Assembly (NCBI GenBank): GCA_900315805.1
Contig: ONAN01000001.1
Coordinates: 1 to 64,000 of the forward strand
DNA length: 64,000 bases
Source: an uncultured Selenomonadales bacterium
GTDB taxonomy: Bacteria > Bacillota > Negativicutes > Acidaminococcales > Acidaminococcaceae
Direction of reading: 5' to 3'
Part shown: piece after piece, positions 51,617 through 60,823 of the stretch
Position numbering within the stretch: the first letter of the stretch is position 1
How the letters are laid out: each line of letters begins with the position of its first letter
Notes under the pieces: generated by a model
The model's database searches: none
What the model was told of the DNA's origin: nothing
What the model saw: only the letters and a program-made list of their open reading frames with translations
Translations under genes and position numbers: made by a program

Positions 51617-53587
51617 ATGCAGGAAGCAGAAGTACGCCTTCTGGATACGAACACGTCGAACCAGATCGCTGCCGGCGAGGTGGTGGAAAAACCGGCCTCC
51701 GTCGTCAAGGAGCTGGTGGAAAATTCCCTGGACGCCGGCGCGGACAGCATCGACGTGACGATTTTCGAAGGCGGGACGGAATATATCCGCGTGGCCGACA
51801 ACGGGTCGGGCATGAGCGAAAGCAATGCCCGGCTGGCCCTGAAACGGCACGCGACGAGCAAGATCCGGGCGGCGGAAGACCTGACCCGGCTGCACACGCT
51901 GGGCTTCCGCGGCGAAGCGCTGCCCAGTATCGCCTCCGTGTCGGAGTTCGAGCTGCTGACCCGCACGGCAGGGCAGGATATGGCGACGTCCCTCCGCGTG
52001 AGCGGCGGCAAGGAGGAAGAATGCCTCCAGACCGGCGGTCCCGTGGGGACGACGGTCATCGTCAAGGACCTGTTCTTCAACGTGCCGGCACGGCGTAAGT
52101 TCCTGAAGACCGTGTCCACGGAAGGACGCTATATCAGCGAAATCATGACGCGCATCGCCCTCGCGCGGCCCGATGTGCGTTTCAAACTGACGAACAATGA
52201 CAAGGAAGTCCTGGTCACGCCGGGCAACGGCAGCCTGAAGGACACCATTGCGGCCCTCTACGGCAAAAGCGTGGCCGGGGACCTGCTGCCGGTCAACCTG
52301 AACGGCACCGACGTGTCCGTCCACGGCTATATCGGCAAGCCGACGCTGCTGAAGGGCAACCGGAGCTGGCAGACGCTGCTCGTCAACGGGCGCAGCATCC
52401 AGAGCCCCATGCTCGGCAAGGCCATTGAGCATGCCTACCAGTCCCAGATCCCGAAACGGGGCTTCGCTTTTGCGGTCCTCGACATCCGCGTCGCGCCGGA
52501 CAAGGTCGATGTGAATGTCCATCCGCAAAAAAGCGAGGTCAAGTTCAGCGACGAAGGGTCGGTCTACAAGGCGGTCTACAAGGCCCTGGCCGACGCTCTG
52601 ACGCGGCCTATGCACGCGGATAAGGAAAACGGGGCCAATGCCGCCTTGATGCCTGCTCCGGGAGCAAAGCCGGACGGATTGCCTGGTACGGCGGCGCCCT
52701 TTGCGGGCGGAACGGGCCGTACTTCGTTCCGTCCCGAGGAGCCGGCCCTGCAGGGGTTCGGCGGTTTTACGAAACCGTCGTTCCACGGCGGCAGCGGCCC
52801 GCGGCAGGAGGAAGGGCGGCCCAGCATCTGGCGGCAGCCTGGCGCGGATTACGGGGAAACGGCTCCCAAGGAGCCGGTCTACACGATCGGTGAAACGCGG
52901 GACAAGCTGGCCGAGCAGGAAAACCTGGCCGGCGGCAACGCCATCGCCATGCAGGAGCCGGGTGAGGACGGCGTGCTGGAAACCATCTGGCCCATCGGGC
53001 AGGTGGACCGGACCTTCATCATCGCCCAGTCGGAGGACACGCTGTATTTAATCGACCAGCACGCGGCCCATGAGCGCATCCTCTACGACAAGCTGGTCCT
53101 TTCGCACCAGGATATCCCGGCGCAGCAGCTCCTGATCCCGTTGTACATCAATCTGCAGGCCGACGAGGTGGACCTGCTGGAGAAATATCACGACGCCTTT
53201 TACAAGCTGGGCGTCGACGTCACGCCGGCCGGCGACACGTCGGTCCGGGTGGACAGCCTGCCGGCGGATATCCCGGCGGAAGAGGCGGAGGAGTTCATCC
53301 GGGAAATCGGGCAGTATCTGCAGGAACACCGCACGCCGAACGCGGCGGAAATGCGCCAGGACGTGCTCCATATGGCGGCCTGCCGCGCGGCCATCAAGGC
53401 GGGACAGCTGCTCAACATGCGGCAGATGCGGCAGCTCATCATCGAGCTCTGCAACACGACGCATCCCTTTACGTGCCCCCACGGCAGACCCTGCATGATC
53501 GCCGTGTCTTCGGACGAGCTGTACAAGATGTTCAAGCGGACAGGGTTCGACCTGCCTTCGCGGAATGCGAAACCTTATGACAAATAA
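51617..53587 (+). CDS. mutL: DNA mismatch repair protein MutL (endonuclease type)
   Basis: 656 residues. N-terminal GHKL ATPase: IAAGEVVEKPASVVKELVENSLDAG, DNGSGM, TLGFRGEALPSI. A Gly/Pro-rich linker at about 330-440 leads to the C-terminal domain with DQHAAHERILYD (near residue 478) and TCPHGRPCM, the metal-binding sites of the nicking endonuclease. The last position of the usual DQHAx2Ex4E motif is D, not E. It overlaps the next gene. Confidence 0.95.
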   Translation: MQEAEVRLLDTNTSNQIAAGEVVEKPASVVKELVENSLDAGADSIDVTIFEGGTEYIRVADNGSGMSESNARLALKRHATSKIRAAEDLTRLHTLGFRGEALPSIASVSEFELLTRTAGQDMATSLRVSGGKEEECLQTGGPVGTTVIVKDLFFNVPARRKFLKTVSTEGRYISEIMTRIALARPDVRFKLTNNDKEVLVTPGNGSLKDTIAALYGKSVAGDLLPVNLNGTDVSVHGYIGKPTLLKGNRSWQTLLVNGRSIQSPMLGKAIEHAYQSQIPKRGFAFAVLDIRVAPDKVDVNVHPQKSEVKFSDEGSVYKAVYKALADALTRPMHADKENGANAALMPAPGAKPDGLPGTAAPFAGGTGRTSFRPEEPALQGFGGFTKPSFHGGSGPRQEEGRPSIWRQPGADYGETAPKEPVYTIGETRDKLAEQENLAGGNAIAMQEPGEDGVLETIWPIGQVDRTFIIAQSEDTLYLIDQHAAHERILYDKLVLSHQDIPAQQLLIPLYINLQADEVDLLEKYHDAFYKLGVDVTPAGDTSVRVDSLPADIPAEEAEEFIREIGQYLQEHRTPNAAEMRQDVLHMAACRAAIKAGQLLNMRQMRQLIIELCNTTHPFTCPHGRPCMIAVSSDELYKMFKRTGFDLPSRNAKPYDK

Positions 53588-54401
53588 TGAAACGGGCACG
53601 GGCGCGGTGGCTTTCGCCGTCACGACCAGTGCCAAGGAAGACAATGCGGCCCTGGCCGCGACGGCCCGCCGGTGGGCGGAAGAGCTGGGGACGCGCTATG
53701 TGCCCCGCGAGAAGGGGCAGACCCTGCCGGCCATGCTGGAACGCTACGGCCTGGCGGCGCTGCTCATTGCCGCGGAAACGGGCCCCCGGGTCTATACGCC
53801 GGAGGGGACGATGTTCTATCATCCCGGCTTGGGAACGGTACGGTGGCAGCGCGTGGCCGTAAAAGGGGAAGGGGACAACTTTCTCCGGGCCCTCGACGTG
53901 CGCCCCGGCCAGAAGGTGCTCGATGCCACGCTGGGACTGGCAGCCGACGCGCTGCTGGCGTCCCACGCGGTGGGGCCCGCAGGCCGGGTGACGGGGCTGG
54001 AAGCGTCGCCGCTCCTTTATTTTCTGACGAGCCGCGGCGTGCGGACCTACGAGGGCAAGTTCCCGGAACTGACACAGGACCTGCGCCGCATCGAGGTCGT
54101 CCGGGCCGAGGCATCGGCCTATTTGAAACAGCTGCCGGCGGACAGCTACGACGTGGTCTATTTCGACCCCATGTTCCGCCATCCCGTCCGGCGTTCGTCG
54201 GCCATGCAGCCCCTGCGGCCCCTGGCCTGGAGCAGGCCGTTAGCCCCGGAGACGGTGGCGGAGGCCCTGCGCGTGGCACCGCGGGTCGTCATCAAGGAAC
54301 GGACGGAAGAGATCCTGCGGGAGTACGGCTGCCGCACCTTTACGGGCACCCGTTACAGCGGTGTCCGCTTCGGCATCCGCACCCGCGAAGATAAACGGTA
54401 A
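53577..54401 (+). CDS. RsmJ-like class I SAM-dependent methyltransferase
   Basis: About 274 residues. VLDATLGLAADALLAS (near residue 112) is the SAM-binding loop and DVVYFDPMFRHP (near 196) is the catalytic-loop motif, as in RsmJ (UPF0341), which methylates G1516 of 16S rRNA in enterobacteria. The C-terminal RYSGVRFGI block is ordinary. ATG 53577 and ATG 53565 are both in frame and both overlap the mutL end; neither has a clear Shine-Dalgarno, so translation is probably coupled. The RNA target here is inferred. Confidence 0.82.
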   Translation: MTNNETGTGAVAFAVTTSAKEDNAALAATARRWAEELGTRYVPREKGQTLPAMLERYGLAALLIAAETGPRVYTPEGTMFYHPGLGTVRWQRVAVKGEGDNFLRALDVRPGQKVLDATLGLAADALLASHAVGPAGRVTGLEASPLLYFLTSRGVRTYEGKFPELTQDLRRIEVVRAEASAYLKQLPADSYDVVYFDPMFRHPVRRSSAMQPLRPLAWSRPLAPETVAEALRVAPRVVIKERTEEILREYGCRTFTGTRYSGVRFGIRTREDKR

Positions 54402-54445
54402 GAAATTCAGCAGGAATTTCAGGAGAGGGAAAGGAGGGGAATCCG

Positions 54446-55375
54446 GTGCAGGAAAAACTGGTCGTCATCCTGGGGCCGACCGCCACCGGCAAGAGCCATT
54501 GCGGCATCGAGCTGGCGAAACGGTTCGGCGGGGAAATCATCTCCGGGGACAGCATGCTCGTCTACCGGGACATGGATATCGGCACGGCGAAACCGACGCC
54601 GGAAGAACTGGCCTGTGTCCCTCATCATCTGGTGAATATCCTGCCTCCTGACGCGGATTTCAGCGTCGTCGATTTCCGGGAGCAGGCGGCAGCCCTCATT
54701 GCCGACATTACGGCGCGGGGCCGGCTGCCCATCCTCGTCGGTGGAACGGGACTCTACATCAGGGCCCTGCTGGAGGACTATCAATTCAGCACGGTGGACA
54801 GCGATCCCGCGCTGCGCCGTCACTGGGAACGGTATGCGGCGGAACACGGCCCGGAAGCGCTCCACGAGGAACTCCGGCGCGTGGATCCGGCCGCGGCGGC
54901 TCGGCTTCATCCCCACGATGTGCGCCGCGTCGTGCGGGCCCTGGAAACGGCGGCGGGCGGCGGCAGCGTGTCGCAGGAGCGGGCGCCGGAACCGGTGTAC
55001 GATGCCCTGGTCTTCGGCCTGACCATGAACCGGGACTACCTGTACGAGCGGATCAATGAACGCGTGGACCACATGCTGGCCGCCGGCCTGGAAGACGAAG
55101 TGCGCCGCCTGCTGGACGCGGGCGTGCGGCCGGACTGCCTTTCCATGAAGAGCCTCGGCTACCGGCAGATGGCGGACTATCTGACGGGGCGCAGCAGCTT
55201 TGAGGCGGCGGTGGACGAAATCAAGAAGGGGACGCGCCATTTCGCCAAACGGCAGTTCACGTGGTACCGGCGCATGCCCTACGTGCACTGGCTGCACCTG
55301 GACCGGCCGCCAAATTACGAACAATGTGTGACCACCATGGCCGCTCTACTTGTAGAATGGCTGGAAAAGAGTTAA
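54446..55375 (+). CDS. miaA: tRNA dimethylallyltransferase MiaA
   Basis: 309 residues. P-loop GPTATGKSHCGIELAK at the N-terminus, SGDSMLVYRDMDIGTAKPT, GGTGLYIRALLEDY, and KSLGYRQMADYLTG with KRQFTWYRR near the C-terminus are the MiaA signatures. It prenylates A37 of tRNAs reading UNN codons, the step before MiaB. GTG start at 54446 with AAGGAGGG upstream. Confidence 0.96.
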   Translation: MQEKLVVILGPTATGKSHCGIELAKRFGGEIISGDSMLVYRDMDIGTAKPTPEELACVPHHLVNILPPDADFSVVDFREQAAALIADITARGRLPILVGGTGLYIRALLEDYQFSTVDSDPALRRHWERYAAEHGPEALHEELRRVDPAAAARLHPHDVRRVVRALETAAGGGSVSQERAPEPVYDALVFGLTMNRDYLYERINERVDHMLAAGLEDEVRRLLDAGVRPDCLSMKSLGYRQMADYLTGRSSFEAAVDEIKKGTRHFAKRQFTWYRRMPYVHWLHLDRPPNYEQCVTTMAALLVEWLEKS

Positions 55376-55466
55376 TATTAAACTGAACACCGGTATGAAA
55401 AATAAGAAGAAACCCCGGTTGCAGTGAATTTTGAATTATTTATTTAGGTTGAGAGGGTGGAAGAGT

Positions 55467-55718
55467 ATGAACAACAATGGTACAAAGACGACAATGAACC
55501 TGCAGGACAGCTTTCTGAACCACGTGCGCAAGGAGAACCTGCCCGTGGTCATCTATCTCGTGAACGGCTTCCAGATCCGCGGCATGGTCCGCGGTTTTGA
55601 CAACTTCACGGTCATCATCGAAAACGACGGCAAGCAGCAGCTGGTTTACAAGCATGCTGTTTCCACCATTTCCCCGGTTGCGAACATCACGATCATGCAG
55701 CCGGAAAAGAGGGACTGA
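55467..55718 (+). CDS. hfq: RNA chaperone Hfq
   Basis: 83 residues. Sm1 ([40 protein letters not shown]) and Sm2 ([12 protein letters not shown]) motifs are complete, including the YKHxxST proximal-face residues. It forms a hexamer that pairs small RNAs with mRNAs. miaA-hfq is a classic neighbour pair. ATG 55467 is chosen because the Sm fold begins nine residues after it; the region upstream in the same frame lacks family homology. Confidence 0.96.
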   Translation: MNNNGTKTTMNLQDSFLNHVRKENLPVVIYLVNGFQIRGMVRGFDNFTVIIENDGKQQLVYKHAVSTISPVANITIMQPEKRD

Positions 55719-55725
55719 GTCCCTC
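55709..55725 (+). other. Hairpin around the hfq stop codon
   Basis: GAGGGAC (55709-55715) and GTCCCTC (55719-55725) are perfectly complementary and the three-base loop is the TGA stop itself. No T-run follows; the true terminator is 40 bases downstream. Confidence 0.6.
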
Positions 55726-55760
55726 ATGGCGTAAGGGACAGTTCCATAGGGTACGGACGG

Positions 55761-55798
55761 AAAGAGAAAACGGCGCCGACGCGTTGTTTTCTCTTTTT
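55761..55798 (+). terminator. Intrinsic terminator after hfq
   Basis: AAAGAGAAAAC pairs with GTTTTCTCTTT, enclosing a GC-rich loop, followed by a T-run. Confidence 0.85.
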
Positions 55799-55842
55799 CC
55801 CAATCCTGTGGGAAAATTGACAGGCCGGGGCAGGGAGCGCAT

Positions 55843-56730
55843 ATGGATTATCTGGAACTGTTTTTGGAATACCTTCAGGTCGAACTGGGCCTGTCCGAAA
55901 ATACCCAGCTTTCCTACCTGCGGGACCTGCGCCTGTTCTGCAAGGCCTTCGGGCTGCAGGAAAAGGACCTGGCCGCGGTGGAGCGGCAGCAGATCGTGCG
56001 CTACGTGACGGACCTGAAGATGAAGGGCCGCGCGGCGGCGACGATTGCCCGCAAACTGGCGGCCTTGAAGGCTTTCTACCGCTTCATGGTCCAGGAGGAC
56101 TACATGCCTTCGGACCCGGCGGAAGCGGTGGAGGCAGGCACCAAGGGAACCCATCTGCCGAAGGTCCTGACGGAGGACGAAGTGGAAGCCCTCTTGTCGG
56201 CGCCGGACCTGACCACGGCCGAAGGGCTGCGGGACCGGGCCCTGCTGGAAATGCTGTACGCGACGGGTATGCGCGTATCCGAAATCGTGAACCTGAAAGT
56301 GGAAAACGTCAATCTGGAGATGAAGTACGTCCTCGTCTTCGGCAAAGGTTCCAAGGAGCGCATCGTACCGCTGGGCAGCGTGGCGGCCGGGTATCTGGAA
56401 CGCTATCTGAAGGAAGCGCGCCCGACCTTCTTCGTGAAGGACGAAGAGGACCCGCAGACGGTCTTCATCGGCCTGGGCGGCCAGGGCCTGACGCGGCAGC
56501 GCGTCTGGGAACTGATCGGCCAGTACGGCCGGAACGCGGGCATCCTGAAACACATTTCGCCCCATATGCTGCGCCATTCCTTCGCCACGCACCTGCTGGA
56601 CAACGGGGCGGACCTGCGCAGCGTCCAGGAAATGCTGGGGCACGCAGACATTTCCACAACCCAGATTTATACACATCTTACGAACAAAAGGCTCCGGGCG
56701 GTTTACGAGAAGGCGCACCCGCGCAAGTGA
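55843..56730 (+). CDS. xerD: Tyrosine recombinase XerD-like
   Basis: 295 residues, the length of XerC/XerD. An N-terminal SAM-like core-binding domain is followed by the catalytic domain with all key residues: Arg in ATGMRVSE (near 146), Lys in GKGSKER, HMLRHSFATHLL (His and Arg), GHADISTTQIYTH with the final His and the nucleophile Tyr. It probably resolves chromosome dimers; no dif site was found in the window. XerC versus XerD cannot be settled firmly without alignment; the MDYLELFLEYLQVELGLSENT start favours XerD. Confidence 0.9.
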   Translation: MDYLELFLEYLQVELGLSENTQLSYLRDLRLFCKAFGLQEKDLAAVERQQIVRYVTDLKMKGRAAATIARKLAALKAFYRFMVQEDYMPSDPAEAVEAGTKGTHLPKVLTEDEVEALLSAPDLTTAEGLRDRALLEMLYATGMRVSEIVNLKVENVNLEMKYVLVFGKGSKERIVPLGSVAAGYLERYLKEARPTFFVKDEEDPQTVFIGLGGQGLTRQRVWELIGQYGRNAGILKHISPHMLRHSFATHLLDNGADLRSVQEMLGHADISTTQIYTHLTNKRLRAVYEKAHPRK

Positions 56731-56775
56731 GGGCGCCGGAACCGGACCGGAAATATGCATGGAGGAGGTCGGACC

Positions 56776-58038
56776 ATGTCCGATAGAAAAAAGAAGAGCG
56801 GCGGCCTGGGGCCATTCATCCTGGTCGTCGTCGCGGCGCTGCTGATTGCCGGCGCGGCAGGCATGTTTTATGCATCCCAGAAGAGCAAACCGAAAGATTT
56901 GTCCACGGCGGACAAGAATGAGGCCTTCGACCTGATGGAGGAATCAAAGTCGGCCCACCATACGCTGGACGAGATCCTCATGAAGCATAAGGACACGTGG
57001 CAGCTGCAGGACACGGACCGCAAGGAAAAGGCGGAAAAGATGCCTTCGACGGGCGTGGAAGTCCATTACACGCAGCGCGAGGTGGATATCGGCGTACCGC
57101 CCACGACGGAACTGAAGGGCGCCGCTGCCTGGCTGAAAGAGCAGCTGCAGGGCAGCAAGGTCCTGCATGTCCTGGATGAGCGGAAGGCCAAGTACAACGG
57201 GTACGAGGCATACCGCATGGACCTGGGCATCCGGGTCAAGGCGGGCAAGACCGAGACGAAGACCTTCGTGACCGATACGGTCTACTTTTTCCATAACCGC
57301 AACCTGACCAAGAAGGACAAGGACATCCCCAAGGTGACGGGCGAGGCGAAGGTACCGCCGGACGGCGTGAAGCACCACGGCAGAATGGCCGTGGTCATTG
57401 ACGACTGCGGGTACGACAACGCATCCCTGCGCAAACTGCTGGCGACGAACCTGCCCTTCAGTTACGCGGTCATTCCCTATAAGGGCGGCAGCAGCGAAGC
57501 CCTGCGCCTCATCAAGGCGTCAGGGCGTACGGCCATGCTCCATATGCCGATGGAACCGATGAACCGGGGACAGATGTCCGAGCCGGGCCGCACCATTACG
57601 GTGGATATGTCGGCGTCCCAGATCCAGAACATGCTGACGGCCGCCCTGGACAGCCTGCCGGGCGTCGAAGGCATCAACAATCATCAGGGCTCCCGCGCGA
57701 CCAGCAATGCGGAAACCATGCGGGTGGTCATGAAAACCTTGAAAAACCGGGGACTTTTCTTCGTGGACAGCCGCACGAGTTCCAGCTCCGTCGGGCTGAG
57801 CACGGCCCGGCAGTACGGGGTGCCGTCCGTCATGAACAGTCTCTTTCTGGACAACAGGGCTTCGGCCAGCGCCATTTACGGCATGATCCGCGAGGCCATG
57901 AACCGGGCTGACGCGAACGGCAGCATCGTCGTCATCTGCCATGCCCGTCCGGCGACGGCGGAAGCGTGGACGACGTATCTGAACGACATTCAGGCAACGG
58001 GCATCCGCATCGTGCCTGTGACGAGCCTGCTGCGGTAA
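56776..58038 (+). CDS. Divergent polysaccharide deacetylase family protein (YibQ-like)
   Basis: 420 residues. One N-terminal membrane anchor (about 15-36) precedes a Lys-rich, extracytoplasmic region and, from about 200, a divergent polysaccharide deacetylase domain: MAVVIDDCGYDN (metal aspartates), MLHMPMEP, INNHQGSRAT (His) and ICHARPAT. Its substrate in the envelope is unknown. ATG 56776 follows AGGAGGT with a spacer near 6; an upstream ATG at 56755 has none. It lies 45 bases after xerD. Confidence 0.85.
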   Translation: MSDRKKKSGGLGPFILVVVAALLIAGAAGMFYASQKSKPKDLSTADKNEAFDLMEESKSAHHTLDEILMKHKDTWQLQDTDRKEKAEKMPSTGVEVHYTQREVDIGVPPTTELKGAAAWLKEQLQGSKVLHVLDERKAKYNGYEAYRMDLGIRVKAGKTETKTFVTDTVYFFHNRNLTKKDKDIPKVTGEAKVPPDGVKHHGRMAVVIDDCGYDNASLRKLLATNLPFSYAVIPYKGGSSEALRLIKASGRTAMLHMPMEPMNRGQMSEPGRTITVDMSASQIQNMLTAALDSLPGVEGINNHQGSRATSNAETMRVVMKTLKNRGLFFVDSRTSSSSVGLSTARQYGVPSVMNSLFLDNRASASAIYGMIREAMNRADANGSIVVICHARPATAEAWTTYLNDIQATGIRIVPVTSLLR

Positions 58039-58078
58039 CGCGGCACGCGATTTTACGGACGTAAGGGAGGAATGTGGC

Positions 58079-59320
58079 ATGACACCGGAAGAAGTCATGA
58101 CAAAATACGAAAAATACATCAATCCTGCGGCAACGCGCCTGTTCCGCTTCATGGGCCTTTCCAGCGTGGAAGGCAGCGCGGAAGGCTGGACCGTGACGGA
58201 TACGGAAGGGAACAGCTTCATCGACTGCCTCGGCGGGTACGGCATGTTCGCCCTGGGCCACCGCCATCCGAAAGTGGTGGAAGCCATTGAAAAACAGCTC
58301 CACGGCATGCCCATGAGCGGCAAAGTCATGTTCAACGAACCCATGGCCGAACTGGCGGAAAAACTGGCGGCCATCACGCCGGGCAGGCTGCAGTACAGCT
58401 TTTTCTGCAACAGCGGCACGGAAGCGGTGGAAGGATGCCTCAAAATGGCGCGCCTGGCTACGCACCGCACGGAAATCGTGGCGACGGAGAACGCCTTCCA
58501 CGGCAAGACCTTCGGCTCCCTGACGGCGACGGGACGCGACCTTTACCGCGACCCCTTCAAGCCGCTGGTGCCCGGTTTCCTGCACGTGCCTTTCGGCGAC
58601 ATCCACGCCCTGGAACAGGTCGTGACGGACAAGACGGCAGCGGTCATCGTGGAACCCATCCAGGGGGAAGGCGGCATCATTGTACCGCCCGACGGCTACC
58701 TGAAGCAGGTGGAGGAACTGTGCCACGCCAAAGGGGCCCTGTTCATCGCCGACGAAGTGCAGACCGGCATCGGCCGTACGGGCCGGTGGTTCGGCTGCGA
58801 CCATGACGGCGCCAAGCCGGACCTGATGGCTGTTTCCAAAGCCCTGGGCGGCGGCATCATGCCCGTCGGTGCCTTTATCGGGACGGAACAGGCCTGGGCC
58901 GGCTTCATCGAAGCGCCCTTCGTCCACACGTCGACCTTCGGCGGCGGCGAAATGGCCTGCGCGGCCGGTGTGGCCACCCTGAACGTGATTGAGGAAGAAG
59001 GCCTGCTGCAGCAGAGCGCGGAAAACGGCGCCTACTTCAAGGCCGGCCTGGAAAAGATCGCCGCCGAATTCCCGAAGGTGATCCGCGAAGTCCGCGGGCG
59101 CGGCATGATGATGGGCCTCGAACTGACGAAGGAAGGGGCCGGCGGCATGCTCATGGCCCTGATGATCGCCCAGCATGTGCTCGTGGCCTATACGCTGAAC
59201 AATCCGAAAGTCATCCGCATCGAGCCGCCGCTGATCATGCCGGCCGGCGTCATCGACAAGGTGCTCGCCATCCTGCATGACGCGGTGAAACAGGTGGACG
59301 ATGTAGTGGACGAACTGTAA
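58079..59320 (+). CDS. Class III aminotransferase (putrescine/acetylornithine aminotransferase-like)
   Basis: 413 residues, PLP fold type I. CNSGTEAVEGCLKMAR, NAFHGKTFGSLTATG, EPIQGEGGIIVPP, ADEVQTGIGRTG and the PLP lysine in SKALGGGIMPVGA are all conserved. The overall sequence resembles putrescine aminotransferase (YgjG/PatA) and acetylornithine aminotransferases; no neighbouring arginine or polyamine gene helps decide. It is followed by a START-like protein 19 bases later. Confidence 0.87.
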   Translation: MTPEEVMTKYEKYINPAATRLFRFMGLSSVEGSAEGWTVTDTEGNSFIDCLGGYGMFALGHRHPKVVEAIEKQLHGMPMSGKVMFNEPMAELAEKLAAITPGRLQYSFFCNSGTEAVEGCLKMARLATHRTEIVATENAFHGKTFGSLTATGRDLYRDPFKPLVPGFLHVPFGDIHALEQVVTDKTAAVIVEPIQGEGGIIVPPDGYLKQVEELCHAKGALFIADEVQTGIGRTGRWFGCDHDGAKPDLMAVSKALGGGIMPVGAFIGTEQAWAGFIEAPFVHTSTFGGGEMACAAGVATLNVIEEEGLLQQSAENGAYFKAGLEKIAAEFPKVIREVRGRGMMMGLELTKEGAGGMLMALMIAQHVLVAYTLNNPKVIRIEPPLIMPAGVIDKVLAILHDAVKQVDDVVDEL

Positions 59321-59339
59321 GCAAAGAGAGGGAACAGAA

Positions 59340-59777
59340 ATGCCATTTGTAAAGACGGACATCGTGATTCGCGGCGACAAGCAGGCGATCTACGATGTCA
59401 TTAAAGATATGGTTTCGTATCCGAAATTCATGAAGAACCTGGTCAGCGTCGAAGTGCTCGAACAGCACGGCGACACGGACGTGACCCACTGGGTTTCCGA
59501 CGTGGACGGCCGCAAGATCGTCTGGACGGAGAAGGATTTCTTCTATCCGGCGGAACACCGCATCACGTACAGCCAGACCGAAGGGGACCTGAAGAAGATG
59601 GAAGGCGCCTGGGAGATGGAAGATGTTCCCGAAGGGGTCAGGGTGTCCCTGTCCGTGGACTTCGAGTTCGGCATCCCCATGATTGCCGGCCTCCTGAACC
59701 CCATCCTGGTGCGCAAGGTGAAGGAAAACAGCAATGCCATGCTGGAAGCCGTCAAGTCGCAGATTGAAAAGGCCTGA
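59340..59777 (+). CDS. SRPBCC/START-like (RatA/COQ10-type) protein
   Basis: 145 residues of the polyketide-cyclase/COQ10 helix-grip fold. MVSYPKFMKNLVSVEVLEQ and the alternating beta segments that follow (GDTDVTHWVSDVDGRK, ERRITYSQ-like strand) fit the family, which binds hydrophobic ligands. No catalytic residue can be named. Some members are called RatA toxin, but no antitoxin gene sits beside it here, so a lipid- or quinone-binding role is more likely. Confidence 0.78.
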   Translation: MPFVKTDIVIRGDKQAIYDVIKDMVSYPKFMKNLVSVEVLEQHGDTDVTHWVSDVDGRKIVWTEKDFFYPAEHRITYSQTEGDLKKMEGAWEMEDVPEGVRVSLSVDFEFGIPMIAGLLNPILVRKVKENSNAMLEAVKSQIEKA

Positions 59778-59800
59778 TGGGGCAGGCTCCGGACGGCAAA

Positions 59801-59829
59801 TTGTCAAAAAGTGTAAAAATTGTTATAAT
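59801..59829 (+). promoter_or_regulatory. Promoter for htpX
   Basis: TTGTCA at 59801-59806 and TATAAT at 59824-59829 have a 17-base spacer and a TGT extension. Confidence 0.78.
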
Positions 59830-59889
59830 GATTTGAAGACTGCAGCATAAATCCGGCCGAAGGGCCGGTTACTGAAGGAGATAAGGAGA

Positions 59890-60747
59890 ATGAAGACTGC
59901 CTTTTTAATGACCCTGCTGACGGTACTGCTCGTCCTCGTGGGCGACTATATCGGCGGCGGCCAGGGCATGGTGTTTATGCTCATCCTCTCTGTCGCCATG
60001 AATTTCTTTTCCTACTGGTACAGCGACAAGATGGTGCTGGCCCAATACCGGGCCCGTGCCGTGGATGAAAACAGCGCCCCCGCCCTGTACGGCATCGTGA
60101 AGCGCCTGGCGGAACGCGCCGGCCTGCCCATGCCGAAAGTCTATATCATCGATGACCAGGTCCCGAACGCCTTTGCGACAGGCCGCAATCCGGAACACGC
60201 GGCGGTCGCCGTGACGACGGGCCTCATGAATTATCTGTCCCCGAAGGAGATCGAAGGGGTCCTGGGCCACGAAATGACCCATGTCCGCAACCGCGACATC
60301 CTGATCGGTTCCGTGGCGGCCACCATGGCCGGCCTCATTACGACCATCACGCGGTTCGCCTTCTGGTTCGGCGGCGGACGGGACAATGAAGACCGCAACC
60401 CCGTGGCAGCCATCCTGCTGCTGGTCCTGGCGCCCATTGCGGCAGCCATCATCCAGCTGGCCGTATCGCGCAGCCGCGAGTACAAGGCCGACGAAGGCGG
60501 CGGCCGCCTGTGCGGCAACCCCGATTACCTGGCCGATGCCCTGGAAAAGATTTCCGGTGTGTCGACGCGCCGTTCCATGGCCCACGCCACGGAAGCCACG
60601 GCCCACATGTTCATCGTGTGTCCCTTCAGCAAACGGGATATGTCGACCCTGTTCAGCACCCATCCCGCCACGTCGGAACGCATCCAGCTCCTGCGTAAGC
60701 AGGCGGCGGAAATGAGGGCCCGCGGAGAAATCGACAGCAACACTTGA
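59890..60747 (+). CDS. htpX: Membrane zinc metalloprotease HtpX
   Basis: 285 residues, an M48 peptidase. The zinc motif GHEMTHVRN (near residue 125) has the HExxH consensus, and SREYKADEGGGRL carries the third ligand. Two N-terminal and two central hydrophobic segments anchor it in the cytoplasmic membrane, where it degrades misfolded membrane proteins. Its own sigma-70-type promoter precedes it. Confidence 0.94.
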   Translation: MKTAFLMTLLTVLLVLVGDYIGGGQGMVFMLILSVAMNFFSYWYSDKMVLAQYRARAVDENSAPALYGIVKRLAERAGLPMPKVYIIDDQVPNAFATGRNPEHAAVAVTTGLMNYLSPKEIEGVLGHEMTHVRNRDILIGSVAATMAGLITTITRFAFWFGGGRDNEDRNPVAAILLLVLAPIAAAIIQLAVSRSREYKADEGGGRLCGNPDYLADALEKISGVSTRRSMAHATEATAHMFIVCPFSKRDMSTLFSTHPATSERIQLLRKQAAEMRARGEIDSNT

Positions 60748-60823
60748 TTTTGGTTCGTCCCCGATGTAAAATTCTGTATCGGGATCTATATCAATCTATT
60801 TTAATTTAAAAGGAGACTAAAAC

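Noticed and set aside
59340-59777. RatA ribosome-association toxin of a toxin-antitoxin pair
   Set aside because: The fold fits, but no small antitoxin gene is adjacent and such proteins are often lipid or quinone binders.
60760-60783. CCCGAT/ATCGGG hairpin after htpX as a terminator
   Set aside because: Only six base pairs with no adjacent T-run; it may be a weak element before ndk but is not convincing.
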